DNA from: Patescibacteria group bacterium UBA910
GTDB lineage: Bacteria; Patescibacteriota; Minisyncoccia; Phycocordibacterales; DATDWN01
DNA: 31,354 bases
Assembly: GCA_002294445.1 (NCBI GenBank)
Contig: DBEI01000037.1
Span: 457-31,810 of the forward strand
Reading direction: 5' to 3'
In this document: positions 14,265 through 22,446 of the stretch, piece by piece
Layout: every line of letters begins with the position of its first letter
Position numbering within the stretch: position 1 is the first letter of the stretch
Notes under the pieces: model-generated
The model's input: the letters and a program-made list of their open reading frames with translations, nothing else
Told to the model about the DNA's origin: nothing
Database searches by the model: none
Position numbers and translations under genes: made by a program

Positions 14265-15113
14265 ATGAACCTCAGCAAATTCAAGAAAACCATTTGGGAT
14301 TACTACAAAACACACGGGCGACACGATCTACCATGGAGGAAAACAAAAGATCCATACAAGATACTTGTATCAGAAATCATGCTTCAACAAACTCAAGTGC
14401 CCAGAGTAATAGAGAAATACAAAAGCTTCTTGAGAAAATTTCCAACAGTAGAATCTCTGACAAAAGCATCACTCAAAGATGTGCTCCTTGAGTGGCAGGG
14501 GCTCGGCTATAATCGCCGAGCGAAATACCTCAAACTCTGTGCGGAAAAAGTTGTTCACGAATACAACGGCAGGTTTCCTCAAACACACAAAGAACTTGTT
14601 GCACTTCCTGGCATCGGCCCCGCTACTGCAGGAGATATTCTCGCCTTTGCATACAATATTCCTGTACCTGTCATAGAAACAAACATCCGATCTGTCTTTA
14701 TTCATTTTTTCTTCCCTGCTTCGCTTCCTCCTTCGCTAAAGCTTCAAAGGACAAGCAAGCTACGCAGGACAAGCCCACTTATTAGCGATAAAGACATTCT
14801 GCCATTGATTGAAAAGGTATTGGATAAAAACAACCCAAGGGAATGGTACTGGGCACTTTTTGACTATGGTGCACACTTGAAGCAGACACGAAACCCAAAC
14901 ACACAGAGCACACATTACGTGAAGCAATCCCCTTTCAAAGGTTCAAACCGAGAAAAACGCTCGCATATTTTGAAACTCATTTTAACTGCACCAAAAAGTG
15001 AAAAAGAAATTGTTGAAACTCTGGGATATGAAAAAGATGTTGTGCAAAAAAACTTAGAGCAAATGATGAAAGAAGATTTAATTAAAAAAGAGAAAGGAAA
15101 ATTTTTTGTATAA
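14265..15113 (+). CDS. MutY-like A/G-specific adenine glycosylase without Fe-S cluster
   Basis: 282 aa. It would remove adenine mispaired with 8-oxoG. Visible are LPWRKTKDPYKILVSEIMLQQTQV (MutY N-terminal signature), GLGYNRRAKYL, the helix-hairpin-helix LVALPGIGPATAG (about 111-123), and VIETNIRSVF, where Glu138 stands at the usual catalytic Asp position (MutY: DGNV). The C-terminal Cys cluster is replaced by DYGAHLKQTRNPNTQSTHYVKQSPF. The C-terminal about 50 residues look like a small winged helix rather than the NUDIX-like domain. Residues about 151-170 (ASLPPSLKLQRTSKLRRTS) are an in-frame repeat insertion between two conserved segments. Confidence 0.85.
   Translation: MNLSKFKKTIWDYYKTHGRHDLPWRKTKDPYKILVSEIMLQQTQVPRVIEKYKSFLRKFPTVESLTKASLKDVLLEWQGLGYNRRAKYLKLCAEKVVHEYNGRFPQTHKELVALPGIGPATAGDILAFAYNIPVPVIETNIRSVFIHFFFPASLPPSLKLQRTSKLRRTSPLISDKDILPLIEKVLDKNNPREWYWALFDYGAHLKQTRNPNTQSTHYVKQSPFKGSNREKRSHILKLILTAPKSEKEIVETLGYEKDVVQKNLEQMMKEDLIKKEKGKFFV
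14715..14774 (+). repeat. palindromic repeat inserted in frame in the MutY-like gene
   Basis: The outer arms CCTGC (14715-14719) and GCAGG (14764-14768) extend inward (TTCGCTT / AAGCTAC) with 10 of 12 positions paired. Inside lies a second, similar unit, TCCTTCGCTAAAGCTTCAAAGGA. The core TTCGCTAAAGCT is shared with 22850-22875. The insertion adds about 20 codons without breaking the frame. Confidence 0.7.
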
Positions 15114-15120
15114 ACAAAAG

Positions 15121-15151
15121 GTCCGCCAAGCAGACCTTCTACTTGGCGGAC
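15121..15151. terminator. bidirectional hairpin between convergent genes
   Basis: GTCCGCCAAG pairs perfectly with CTTGGCGGAC across an 11-nt loop. T-rich sequence follows on the minus strand (CTTTTGTTT) and, more weakly, on the plus strand (AAGTTTTA). It separates the MutY-like gene from the minus-strand gene at 15157. Confidence 0.7.
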
Positions 15152-15156
15152 AAGTT

Positions 15157-15504
15157 TTACTTCAAGCTAGCGAAAAAGAGTTCAAACTTTCTCTCTTCTT
15201 CACCACCCATGAGCTCAAACCTCAGTGTACCTCTCCGATGCTTCGTAGAGAAGAATCCTTCGGTCCTCCAATGATTCCCGAGATCTCCTTTCCAATTCCA
15301 AAGAAGAGCTTTGAAGTTCCAGCTTTCACCAGAACCATCCTCTTTCTCTAGGGCCATTACACAGACACTGATTTCTTGCTTACAGCCTTCGAGCAAGAAA
15401 TTTACGGTACGTAAATGGGCATGTCCTTCCCCCAAAGAGGCCAGTAAATCATACTTACTGGGTCCTCCAATCACCGAAAAACGAGCTTTATCTTGAGAAG
15501 TCAT
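15157..15504 (-). CDS. 115-aa protein of unknown function with a clear Shine-Dalgarno
   Basis: Minus-strand gene with AAAGGAGA ending 7 nt before the ATG at 15504, the best ribosome binding site in the window besides the one at 8973. Residues MTSQDKARFSVIGGPSKYDLLASLGEG lead into alternating hydrophobic strands (RTVNFLLEGCKQEISVCVMAL, FKALLWNWKG, GTLRFELMG), giving a likely small beta-rich soluble protein. No family is recognised. A hairpin terminator follows its stop. Base composition is more GC-rich than its neighbours. The plus-strand ORFs across it lack conserved features. Confidence 0.6.
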   Translation of the reverse strand: MTSQDKARFSVIGGPSKYDLLASLGEGHAHLRTVNFLLEGCKQEISVCVMALEKEDGSGESWNFKALLWNWKGDLGNHWRTEGFFSTKHRRGTLRFELMGGEEERKFELFFASLK

Positions 15505-15648
15505 ACGACATCTCCTTTCAACTTCTACCTATCCTTGCGGACGACCTGCTCATACGAGTCAGGAATTACTAAGCAAAACTATACACTATATAAAATATAT
15601 TGTCAAACACTTCTTTCTCCTTCTATAACCCGCTATACTGAAGGCTAT

Positions 15649-17811
15649 ATGGACCCACTTTCTCCCATAGAAAAAGAAATACGTGTACTTACACCACACC
15701 TTAAGGCACTTCATAAGCTTGGCATCAAGACGGTGGAGGATATGCTCTATCACTTCCCTGTGCGTTACGGTGACACAGCAGAAATAAAAAATATTCAAAG
15801 CTTAACTGCTGGCGAAGACGCGGTTGTGTTTGGAAGAGTATCTGGATTAAAGACAAGTAAAGCGTTTGTAAAAAAGACTCCGATGTCGGATGCTACACTT
15901 TCTGATGAAACGGGACGTATCAAAATTATCTGGTTCAACCAACCATATATTGCAAAAATGATTACTGATAATGCTTTGGTACGTGTTCAAGGAAAAGTCA
16001 GTCAAAGAAAAAAAGACCAGAGTTTCTATTTCTCCAATCCAAAAATTGAACTTGCAAACAAAATACCTACTGGCGTTGGCTCAAGTCTTTTTGGAGAAGA
16101 TGGAGATGAGCACAATCTCTACCCTGTGTACCCAGAAAGCAAAGGGGTTACATCAAATTGGATGTATCATGCGGTAGAGCGAATCTTTAAATCTGGAACA
16201 CTCGATCTCCTACCCGACCCACTCCCTCGACATATTCTCGATACATATCACCTACCAGACATTAAAACAGCGATGATCTGGATTCACGCACCTAAAAAAG
16301 AATCTGATGCAGTCGCTGCACGGAAACGATTTGCATTTCAAGAAATATTTACTATCCACCTTCGTAAAGAACAAGAAAAGCTGACATGGCAAAGAAACCA
16401 AGCTTTTGTAATAAATACAGATAAGAAAAAAGTCACTGATTTTATAAAAACATTTCCTTTTGAAGCCACTGATGCACAAAAAAAAGCTATCGACACAGTG
16501 CTTTCTGATTTTACTCGAGGCTTTCCCATGTCTCGCCTTCTTGAAGGAGACGTGGGTAGTGGAAAGACAGCAGTGGCTGCTGCAACTGTATTTTCTGTAG
16601 TCACCTCAAGACCCAATGGTAAAGATTTTGGAAATCTCCAAGTTGCATATATGGCACCAACAGAAATCCTTGCGAAACAACAGTTTGAAAACTTTATTTC
16701 TTTTTTTCGTAACACCGGCATCCAAGTGGGCCTGATCACAGGAAGCGGGTGCAAAAAATTCCCATCTAAAACCGATCCTTCGAGTTCAACGTCAATCTCA
16801 AAGACTCAACTCTTGAAATGGGTTAAAAATGGAGAAATACCGATTGTTGTGGGCACTCATGCACTGGTATATAAAAGTGTCGAATTTAAGCATTTAGCAT
16901 TTGCCGTGATCGATGAACAACATCGTTTTGGAACACTCCAACGACAAAAGCTGACGACCAAAAACGAACTTGCCCCTCACCTCCTCTCCATGACTGCAAC
17001 CCCAATTCCTCGAACCCTCTCTCTCACCCTTTACGGTGACCTTGATCTTTCTATACTCGACCAAATGCCTATGGGACGAAAACCAATCATTAGTAAAATA
17101 GTATTACCACACGAACGAACATCTACATATGAAGAAGTAAAAAAAGAACTTCGTGCAGGTCGACAGCTCTATGTCATTTGCCCCCGAATTGAAGAGGTAG
17201 ATCCGACTAAAGAAAATGCGGTCATTGCAAAATCAGTAACCGAAGAAGCAAAGCGCCTCAAAGCTGAAGTATTCCAAGAATGGAATATTGGCATTCTTCA
17301 TAGCAAGATGACGTCGAGTGACAAAGAAAAAGTAATGAGTGAATTCGCTGAACATAAAACAGATATTCTCGTGGCAACTTCTGTGGTAGAAGTCGGAGTG
17401 AACGTACCAAACGCAACAATGATTATTATCGAAGGAGCTGAGCGCTTTGGACTCTCACAGCTCCATCAACTCCGCGGACGCGTCATTCGTAGTAACCATC
17501 AGGCATATTGTTATGTGTTTACAGAGAGTACCGGAGAAAAGACAAAAGAACGCATGAAAGCACTCGTTACTGCAAAAAATGGTTTTGAACTTGCTGAATT
17601 TGACTTACAAGCTCGTGGAGCAGGACAACTCTACGGACAAAAACAATGGGGTGTTGGTGACTTGGCGATGGAAGCACTGCAAAATATTAAACTTGTTGAA
17701 GCAAGTCGAATGGAGGCACGAAAACTTGTTGAAGATGATCCTGATTTAAAAAAACATCCTGTCCTTTTAGACTATATATCACAATCAAAAGACAAAATTC
17801 ATTTCGAGTAA
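15649..17811 (+). CDS. recG: ATP-dependent DNA helicase RecG
   Basis: 720 aa from the ATG at 15649, which is 9 nt after a TATACT box; longer readings begin inside the promoter. It remodels stalled replication forks and branched DNA. The N-terminal wedge/OB domain (about 50-140) includes a FGRVSGLK strand. The superfamily 2 helicase core has Walker A GDVGSGKT (about 300-307), the DEQH box in VIDEQHRFG (about 420-428), motif III SMTATPIPRTL, and motif VI region QLRGRVIRSNHQ. The last is usually GRVGRG, so it deviates slightly. The C-terminal domain has LAEFDLQARGAGQLYGQKQWG, typical of RecG (usually ...RGPGE...G). Confidence 0.96.
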   Translation: MDPLSPIEKEIRVLTPHLKALHKLGIKTVEDMLYHFPVRYGDTAEIKNIQSLTAGEDAVVFGRVSGLKTSKAFVKKTPMSDATLSDETGRIKIIWFNQPYIAKMITDNALVRVQGKVSQRKKDQSFYFSNPKIELANKIPTGVGSSLFGEDGDEHNLYPVYPESKGVTSNWMYHAVERIFKSGTLDLLPDPLPRHILDTYHLPDIKTAMIWIHAPKKESDAVAARKRFAFQEIFTIHLRKEQEKLTWQRNQAFVINTDKKKVTDFIKTFPFEATDAQKKAIDTVLSDFTRGFPMSRLLEGDVGSGKTAVAAATVFSVVTSRPNGKDFGNLQVAYMAPTEILAKQQFENFISFFRNTGIQVGLITGSGCKKFPSKTDPSSSTSISKTQLLKWVKNGEIPIVVGTHALVYKSVEFKHLAFAVIDEQHRFGTLQRQKLTTKNELAPHLLSMTATPIPRTLSLTLYGDLDLSILDQMPMGRKPIISKIVLPHERTSTYEEVKKELRAGRQLYVICPRIEEVDPTKENAVIAKSVTEEAKRLKAEVFQEWNIGILHSKMTSSDKEKVMSEFAEHKTDILVATSVVEVGVNVPNATMIIIEGAERFGLSQLHQLRGRVIRSNHQAYCYVFTESTGEKTKERMKALVTAKNGFELAEFDLQARGAGQLYGQKQWGVGDLAMEALQNIKLVEASRMEARKLVEDDPDLKKHPVLLDYISQSKDKIHFE

Positions 17812-17850
17812 AGTTCTACAAAATAAGAGAGTGTGTTATACATATCATTC

Positions 17851-18687
17851 ATGTATTTTAGAATTCTCAAAAAAATTGGATTTGTTCTTTTGGTAATCTT
17901 CGCACTTATCGGCGCAGGATTTACAGGAATGTACTTTGCAGTGAAATGGGGTTGGACTAATACACGAGGAGGTATCGATAAGCAACGTGAATCTTTTCTG
18001 AATAATACCCAAACCGCAAATGTAATCGGGTCTCAACAGCAAAAATACTGGCAAACAACAGAAGAATGGAACATATTAAAAACAGCACTTATCAAAGACA
18101 AAGCTGTACTCTATCGAGCCGCATCCGCTTCTGGTGTATCCCCTCGCCTCATTGCATCTCAATTGATCGTTGAGCAACTACGTATGTTTAACTCAGACAG
18201 AGAATCATATAAAAAGTTTTTTGCTCCACTTAAAATCCTCGGTAGCCAAACTCAGTTTTCATGGGGAGTGATGGGTATTAAACGAGAGACCGCAATTATT
18301 ATTGAAAAAAATCTAAAAGACACATCTTCTCCGTATTATCTCGGTCAACAATACGAACATCTCCTCGATTTTCATACAACAGATATAGAAAATGAACGCT
18401 TTATAAAAATGACGGATCAACATGACCACTACGGAAGCTACCTCTACGCAGGACTATACCTCAGGCAGTTTATGCAACAATGGAAATCTGCAGGGTTTGA
18501 TATTTCAAAACAAGTTGATATTCTAGCCACACTCTACAATATTGGTTTTAGTGGCTCAAAACCACATGCTGATCCAAAAGCTGGTGGCGCAATGATCACT
18601 ATCGGTGAACGCACATACAGTTTCGGATCTCTCGCTCAAGAGTTTTATGATTCAAATGAATTATTGGATGAATTTCCAAGAGAGTAA
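17851..18687 (+). CDS. membrane-anchored protein, possibly lysozyme/transglycosylase-like
   Basis: 278 aa. The ATG at 17851 is chosen over GTG 17833 because a TATACA box (17837-17842) lies within the longer reading. The N-terminal helix (IGFVLLVIFALIGAGFTGMYF) anchors an extracytoplasmic helical domain. AASASGVSPRLIASQLIVEQL, FSWGVMGIKRETA and VDILATLYNIGFSGSKPHADP recall the layout of lytic-transglycosylase-like folds (a helix with Glu, then a YNxG segment), which would act on peptidoglycan. The match is general and not tied to one family. The gene follows recG by about 40 nt and ends at a strong terminator. Confidence 0.6.
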   Translation: MYFRILKKIGFVLLVIFALIGAGFTGMYFAVKWGWTNTRGGIDKQRESFLNNTQTANVIGSQQQKYWQTTEEWNILKTALIKDKAVLYRAASASGVSPRLIASQLIVEQLRMFNSDRESYKKFFAPLKILGSQTQFSWGVMGIKRETAIIIEKNLKDTSSPYYLGQQYEHLLDFHTTDIENERFIKMTDQHDHYGSYLYAGLYLRQFMQQWKSAGFDISKQVDILATLYNIGFSGSKPHADPKAGGAMITIGERTYSFGSLAQEFYDSNELLDEFPRE

Positions 18688-18711
18688 AAAAACTCCAGTA
18701 GTGGAGTTTTT
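18688..18711. terminator. bidirectional terminator
   Basis: AAAAACTCCA pairs perfectly with TGGAGTTTTT around GTAG. It is flanked by A and T runs, so it can end the gene at 17851 (plus strand) and the tRNA-Ile transcript (minus strand). Confidence 0.85.
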
Positions 18712-18721
18712 AATTTTTATG

Positions 18722-18794
18722 TGCGCGCACATGGACTCGAACCATGGACCGTTCCGGTATAAGCGGAATGCTCTACCAACTGAGCTATGCGCGC
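18722..18794 (-). tRNA. tRNA-Ile with anticodon TAT (reads AUA)
   Basis: Full cloverleaf on the minus strand, 73 nt. Acceptor is GCGCGCA/TGCGCGC, D arm GCTC...GAGC, anticodon stem TTCCG/CGGAA with loop CTTATAC, variable loop CGGTC, T arm CATGG-TTCGAGT-CCATG, discriminator A; CCA is not encoded. The loop puts TAT at 34-36. Most bacteria read AUA with a CAT-anticodon tRNA modified to lysidine by TilS; TAT would read it directly. Confidence 0.95.
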
Positions 18795-18824
18795 GTTTAA
18801 TAACAGAGTTATACTAACACATCT

Positions 18825-19487
18825 CTATTGAAAATCCATCACGGAAAGCCGTTTCATTGCCATGTGTACATACTCAGCAAGATCACGATTAAACACCCTG
18901 ATATTACACGTACCATGTCCAAACCCTCTTTTATAACTTAACCCAGCAAGAGTTGATTCTTTTATATACGGTTTTTTAAAGAGATTTTTTGGCAGATTTA
19001 ACTCTTTTGACCAAAAATTAATCTCTTTTTCAATATTCATATCTGTATATAATTGCAATGTAACATGCAAAGCTTTATTTTCTAAATTTACAATTTTAAG
19101 CCACTTAATAAAAAACCTGAGCATTGAAGGGTCTGTGTTAGACAAACCAGTAGTTGTCCTTTCTGACTTTGAACCCTCACCCCAATAGAGAAAAAGACCT
19201 GCAATAAATATTTCTCTTTCACTTAATAACCCAATATCTACAGATGCTTTATTATAAACATTATTGTGCCTATCTCTTACTTTTTGAGCTTTTGTATTTC
19301 TACATTTTTCTATGCGTCGCGGATTAAGATCCCTAAGTTTTTTAATTTGACTATCTGAAAGTGGGTAATTTTTTAACCAGCCACTTAAAGTACTCTTACT
19401 TAAACCCATTTCTTCTTTAATTTGACTATAACTCAAACCATCAAGCCTTAGTTTAATTGCTTTTTCTTTTTCTTTTATTCTTGCCAT
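18825..19487 (-). CDS. HTH protein with a possible LAGLIDADG-like domain
   Basis: 220 aa. The N-terminus (KAIKLRLDGLSYSQIKEEMGLSKSTLSGWLKNY) is a clear helix-turn-helix of the resolvase/transposase type. A basic linker follows. From REIFIAGLFLYWGEGSKSERTTTGLSNTDPSMLRFFIKWL onward, the pattern of a helix ending LYWGEGSK followed by strands and a second helix recalls one half of a LAGLIDADG homing-endonuclease fold; this part is tentative. It lies just upstream of tRNA-Ile on the same strand, and its base composition is AT-rich, so it may be an acquired gene. No partner genes are nearby. Confidence 0.65.
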   Translation of the reverse strand: MARIKEKEKAIKLRLDGLSYSQIKEEMGLSKSTLSGWLKNYPLSDSQIKKLRDLNPRRIEKCRNTKAQKVRDRHNNVYNKASVDIGLLSEREIFIAGLFLYWGEGSKSERTTTGLSNTDPSMLRFFIKWLKIVNLENKALHVTLQLYTDMNIEKEINFWSKELNLPKNLFKKPYIKESTLAGLSYKRGFGHGTCNIRVFNRDLAEYVHMAMKRLSVMDFQ

Positions 19488-19589
19488 AAAATAGAACCTT
19501 AGAATAGCTTAATATACTACAATTATACATCTGTCCAAACCAATAGCACAATTTAACTATGCACGACAAACTTGATATAATTTAAGCGT

Positions 19590-19853
19590 ATGAAAAATAA
19601 AAAACTTTGGTTCAGAGCTAAAAAATTTGGATGGGGTTGGACACCTACTTCTTGGCAAGGATGGGCGGTTACACTACTTTATATCACAAGCATTCTCGCT
19701 CATGCTCCATATACAGATATACGCACTTTTATACAAGTACCACGCTACTTTTTTATAAGCTTAAGCGTACCATTTGTTGTAAACACCATATTTTTACTTA
19801 TCATTTGTTATGCATATGGAGAAAAACCACACTGGCGCTGGAACGGTAAGTAA
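19590..19853 (+). CDS. small membrane protein, 87 aa
   Basis: The N-terminus WFRAKKFGWGWTPTSWQGWAVTLLY leads into a first helix. A second helix follows at about 58-76 (VPFVVNTIFLLIICYAYG), and the protein ends KPHWRWNGK. It resembles a short family of hypothetical proteins common in candidate-phyla genomes (GWGWTPxxWQGW), known to me only as unannotated. A TATAAT box (19576-19581) lies 8 nt before the ATG with no Shine-Dalgarno sequence. It ends in a terminator shared with ftsH. Confidence 0.75.
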   Translation: MKNKKLWFRAKKFGWGWTPTSWQGWAVTLLYITSILAHAPYTDIRTFIQVPRYFFISLSVPFVVNTIFLLIICYAYGEKPHWRWNGK

Positions 19854-19888
19854 TTAAAAACTGCACCATTGGTGCAGTTTTTAATTAC
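19850..19888. terminator. bidirectional terminator between 19590 gene and ftsH
   Basis: A perfect 18-bp inverted repeat with loop ATT (GTAATTAAAAACTGCACC and its complement) has A and T tracts placed to serve both strands. The left arm includes the end of the plus-strand CDS. Confidence 0.9.
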
Positions 19889-19922
19889 TTTCAGAAAATG
19901 AGATCGGTTAAATTTGGAAGTT

Positions 19923-21863
19923 TTATGCTTGATGCTCGATGTCTAATTTCTTCTTTGGTGTGACCCCATGAGCTTTGAGTAGAAGTTCAAACTCATCTCG
20001 TTCCATTGTTTCAACTTCTATAAGCCGTTGTGCGATAGCATCAAGAAGTTTTTTATTTTTTTCTATAGTTGTTCGAGCTTTTTCTTCCGCCTCTTTCATA
20101 ATCTTTGAAACTTCAGTATCAATTTCCGCAGAGACTTTCTCTGAAAAACCTTCACTTTCAACTCCACGTCCAAACATTACCTTACCACCTGAGCCCTCCA
20201 ATGCGATCGGACCAAGTTTTTCTGACATACCATATTTTGTCACCATGTCCCGTGCAAGTGCAGTAGATACCTGCAAATCATTTGATGGGCCAGTTGTCAG
20301 ATCATCAAACATCATTTTCTCCGTAACATAACCACCCAAAGATACTGCGATATCATCCAAAAATTCTTTCTTTGACTGAAGTTTTCGATCTTCAATAGGA
20401 AGTTTCAATACATACCCTGCCGCACGACCTCGAGAAATAATCGAGATCTTATGAACAGGATCTGCATACGAAAGAAGTGATGCGAGCACTGCATGTCCTG
20501 CTTCATGGTACGCAGTAATTTCTTTTTCTTTTTTAGAAAGAATATGACTCTTTCGTTCTGGACCAAGCATTACTTTCTCAATTGAACGAATCAAATCGTA
20601 TTGAGAAATCTTCGTACGATTTTCACGTGCAGCAAGAATAGCCCCTTCATTCATAAGTGAATACAAGTCTGCACCAGAAAATCCAGGTGTACGTTCTGCA
20701 ATCACTGTAATATTTACATCCTCTGCAAATGGTTTCTTTTTTGCATGAACATTAAGAATTGCTTCGCGATCATCTCGGTCTGGAAGATCGAGGGTAACCC
20801 GTCGGTCGAAACGTCCTGGTCGAAGGAGAGCTGGATCAAGAACATCTGGTCTGTTGGTTGCGGCCATCACAATCACCTTTTCATTTGGCTCAAACCCATC
20901 CATTTCTACAAGAATCTGGTTGAGGGTCTGCTCCCGTTCATCATTTCCTCCTCCTGCACCTACCCCTCGCACACGACCCACCGCATCGATTTCATCAACA
21001 AAAATAATTGCCGGAGAATTTTTCTTTGCCATCATAAAAAGGTCTCGCACACGTGAAGCACCTACACCCACAAACATTTCCACAAATTCAGAACCAGATA
21101 TTGAGAAAAACGCTACACCCGCTTCCCCCGCTACCGCTCGCGCAAGGAGTGTTTTTCCTGTACCCGGTGCACCCATGAGGAGTATTCCTTTTGGAATACG
21201 TGCACCAATTTCAAGAAACTTTTTAGGATTTTTTAAGAAGTCTACAATTTCAGATAATTCTTCTTTTGCTTCTTTTGCACCCGCTACATCTTTGAAGGTT
21301 ACTTTTTGTGACGGATCATTCGGATCAATCATTCGTGCTTTTGATTGCCCAAAAGTAAATGCTTGCGCACCTGCACCTTTTACTTGCCGTGTCATATACC
21401 AAATAAAAAGAAGAATGAAGATAACTGGTGCCAAAAGTGGAAGCAAATTCATAAACCAATACCCAAAACCCGTTTCATTTTTGATCTCTACTTTTACTTT
21501 TCCGAGTTCATCTGGAGTGGTACCATAGTTGGCAAGTGTATCAGTGAGCGCTGTACCCTCCTCTTTTTTTGTAAATTTCTTGTCTCCATTTACATACACC
21601 ATATCAAGAGACTCTCCTTGTACAACAATTTCAGATACCTGCCCCGCTTTTACATCAAGTGCAAGCTGTGAGAGTGGAATCTCAGTTTTAGTAACCTGAC
21701 GACCGCTAATAAAAGAGTAAAGACCTGAAAGAATAAGAAAAATGAGGAGTGTTGTTGCCACATAGTTAAACACAGACACTTCTCCTGGACCTTTTGGAGA
21801 GGTCATCTTTTTGAATGTATTTCTTTTGTCTTTGTTTTTAGGTTGTTTAGTGTTTGGATTCAT
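19923..21863 (-). CDS. ftsH: ATP-dependent zinc metalloprotease FtsH
   Basis: 646 aa, full length. This membrane-bound AAA+ protease degrades damaged membrane proteins and some soluble regulators. It has a cytoplasmic N-terminal tail, membrane helices at about 34-51 and 137-157 enclosing a small extracytoplasmic domain, an AAA module with Walker A GAPGTGKT (about 231-238), Walker B IIFVDEID (about 286-293) and second region of homology RPGRFDRR. The zinc site is HEAGH (453-457), with the distal Asp in GPSNDLQ. The C-terminus ends at a coiled region and a short tail. A TATAAT box lies 8 nt before the ATG. It is divergent from smpB, so protein quality-control genes are clustered. Confidence 0.98.
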   Translation of the reverse strand: MNPNTKQPKNKDKRNTFKKMTSPKGPGEVSVFNYVATTLLIFLILSGLYSFISGRQVTKTEIPLSQLALDVKAGQVSEIVVQGESLDMVYVNGDKKFTKKEEGTALTDTLANYGTTPDELGKVKVEIKNETGFGYWFMNLLPLLAPVIFILLFIWYMTRQVKGAGAQAFTFGQSKARMIDPNDPSQKVTFKDVAGAKEAKEELSEIVDFLKNPKKFLEIGARIPKGILLMGAPGTGKTLLARAVAGEAGVAFFSISGSEFVEMFVGVGASRVRDLFMMAKKNSPAIIFVDEIDAVGRVRGVGAGGGNDEREQTLNQILVEMDGFEPNEKVIVMAATNRPDVLDPALLRPGRFDRRVTLDLPDRDDREAILNVHAKKKPFAEDVNITVIAERTPGFSGADLYSLMNEGAILAARENRTKISQYDLIRSIEKVMLGPERKSHILSKKEKEITAYHEAGHAVLASLLSYADPVHKISIISRGRAAGYVLKLPIEDRKLQSKKEFLDDIAVSLGGYVTEKMMFDDLTTGPSNDLQVSTALARDMVTKYGMSEKLGPIALEGSGGKVMFGRGVESEGFSEKVSAEIDTEVSKIMKEAEEKARTTIEKNKKLLDAIAQRLIEVETMERDEFELLLKAHGVTPKKKLDIEHQA

Positions 21864-21871
21864 ATGGGGGC

Positions 21872-21914
21872 ATTATAGCGCATTTTAATGCTGAAATACA
21901 TGTTTTTTGATACT
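21872..21914. promoter_or_regulatory. divergent start-proximal promoters of ftsH and smpB
   Basis: The 59-bp gap holds, on the minus strand, TATAAT at 21872-21877 (8 nt before the ftsH ATG). On the plus strand it holds GATACT at 21909-21914 (8 nt before the smpB ATG). Neither gene has a Shine-Dalgarno sequence. Transcription from these boxes would start at or within a few bases of the start codons. Confidence 0.55.
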
Positions 21915-21922
21915 ATTGAATC

Positions 21923-22366
21923 ATGAGCCTGATTGAAAACCGAAAGGTCCGTTTTAATTACGAAATCACCGAGACAATACCTGCTGGTATTGAGCTTTTT
22001 GGTTTTGAAGTAAAATCCCTTCGAAACGGCCAAGGTTCTCTTGAAGGTTCATATGTTACCGTCCGAGGCGGTGAAGCATTTGTTATAGGTATGCAGATTC
22101 CCGCATATCAAGAAAACAATACTCCTAAAGAGTATGATCCTCTTCGTAACCGTCGCCTTCTCCTTAACAAAAAAGAGATTGCTCGCCTTGGAGAGATAGA
22201 ATCCCAGAAAGGGTTGACAATAGTACCTATTTCAGTGTATAATAAAAGTAAAGTTTTAAAAGTTGATCTCGGTATTGCAACCGGTAAAAAGAAGTTTGAT
22301 AAACGAGAGACAACAAAAAAACGAGAAGTTGACCGAAACATTCGACGAGAGTTTAGTGATCGGTAA
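21923..22366 (+). CDS. smpB: SsrA-binding protein SmpB
   Basis: 147 aa, normal length. It binds the tRNA-like part of tmRNA and places it in stalled ribosomes. Conserved SmpB features are NRKVRFNYEITETIPAGIELFGFEVKSLR at the N-terminus, GSYVTVRGGEAFVIGMQI, PLRNRRLLLNKKEI, and the basic C-terminal tail KKKFDKRETTKKREVDRNIRREF, which probes the empty mRNA channel. It is directly upstream of its RNA partner ssrA (77 nt gap). Confidence 0.98.
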   Translation: MSLIENRKVRFNYEITETIPAGIELFGFEVKSLRNGQGSLEGSYVTVRGGEAFVIGMQIPAYQENNTPKEYDPLRNRRLLLNKKEIARLGEIESQKGLTIVPISVYNKSKVLKVDLGIATGKKKFDKRETTKKREVDRNIRREFSDR

Positions 22367-22402
22367 TATATCACTCAGCACATTGAAAAGAGAAACTTGA
22401 GT

Positions 22403-22446
22403 CCCGACGTGAACACAATCTGATTACATTTGTGTTTAGTTCGGGG
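22403..22446 (+). repeat. imperfect inverted repeat spanning the tmRNA 5' end
   Basis: CCCGACGTGAACACAA (22403-22418) is mostly complementary to TTGTGTTTAGTTCGGG (about 22430-22445), 12 of 16 positions by eye. The right arm enters the tmRNA 5' acceptor strand. It may act in precursor folding or processing, or as a weak smpB terminator. Confidence 0.4.

Noticed and set aside
15106..15351. Plus-strand open frame after the MutY-like gene
   Set aside because: It begins inside the MutY-like stop region, crosses a terminator and lies antisense to the SD-led gene at 15157.
20854..21528. 224-codon open frame antisense to ftsH
   Set aside because: Ala/Pro/Ser-rich shadow of the strongly conserved ftsH frame.
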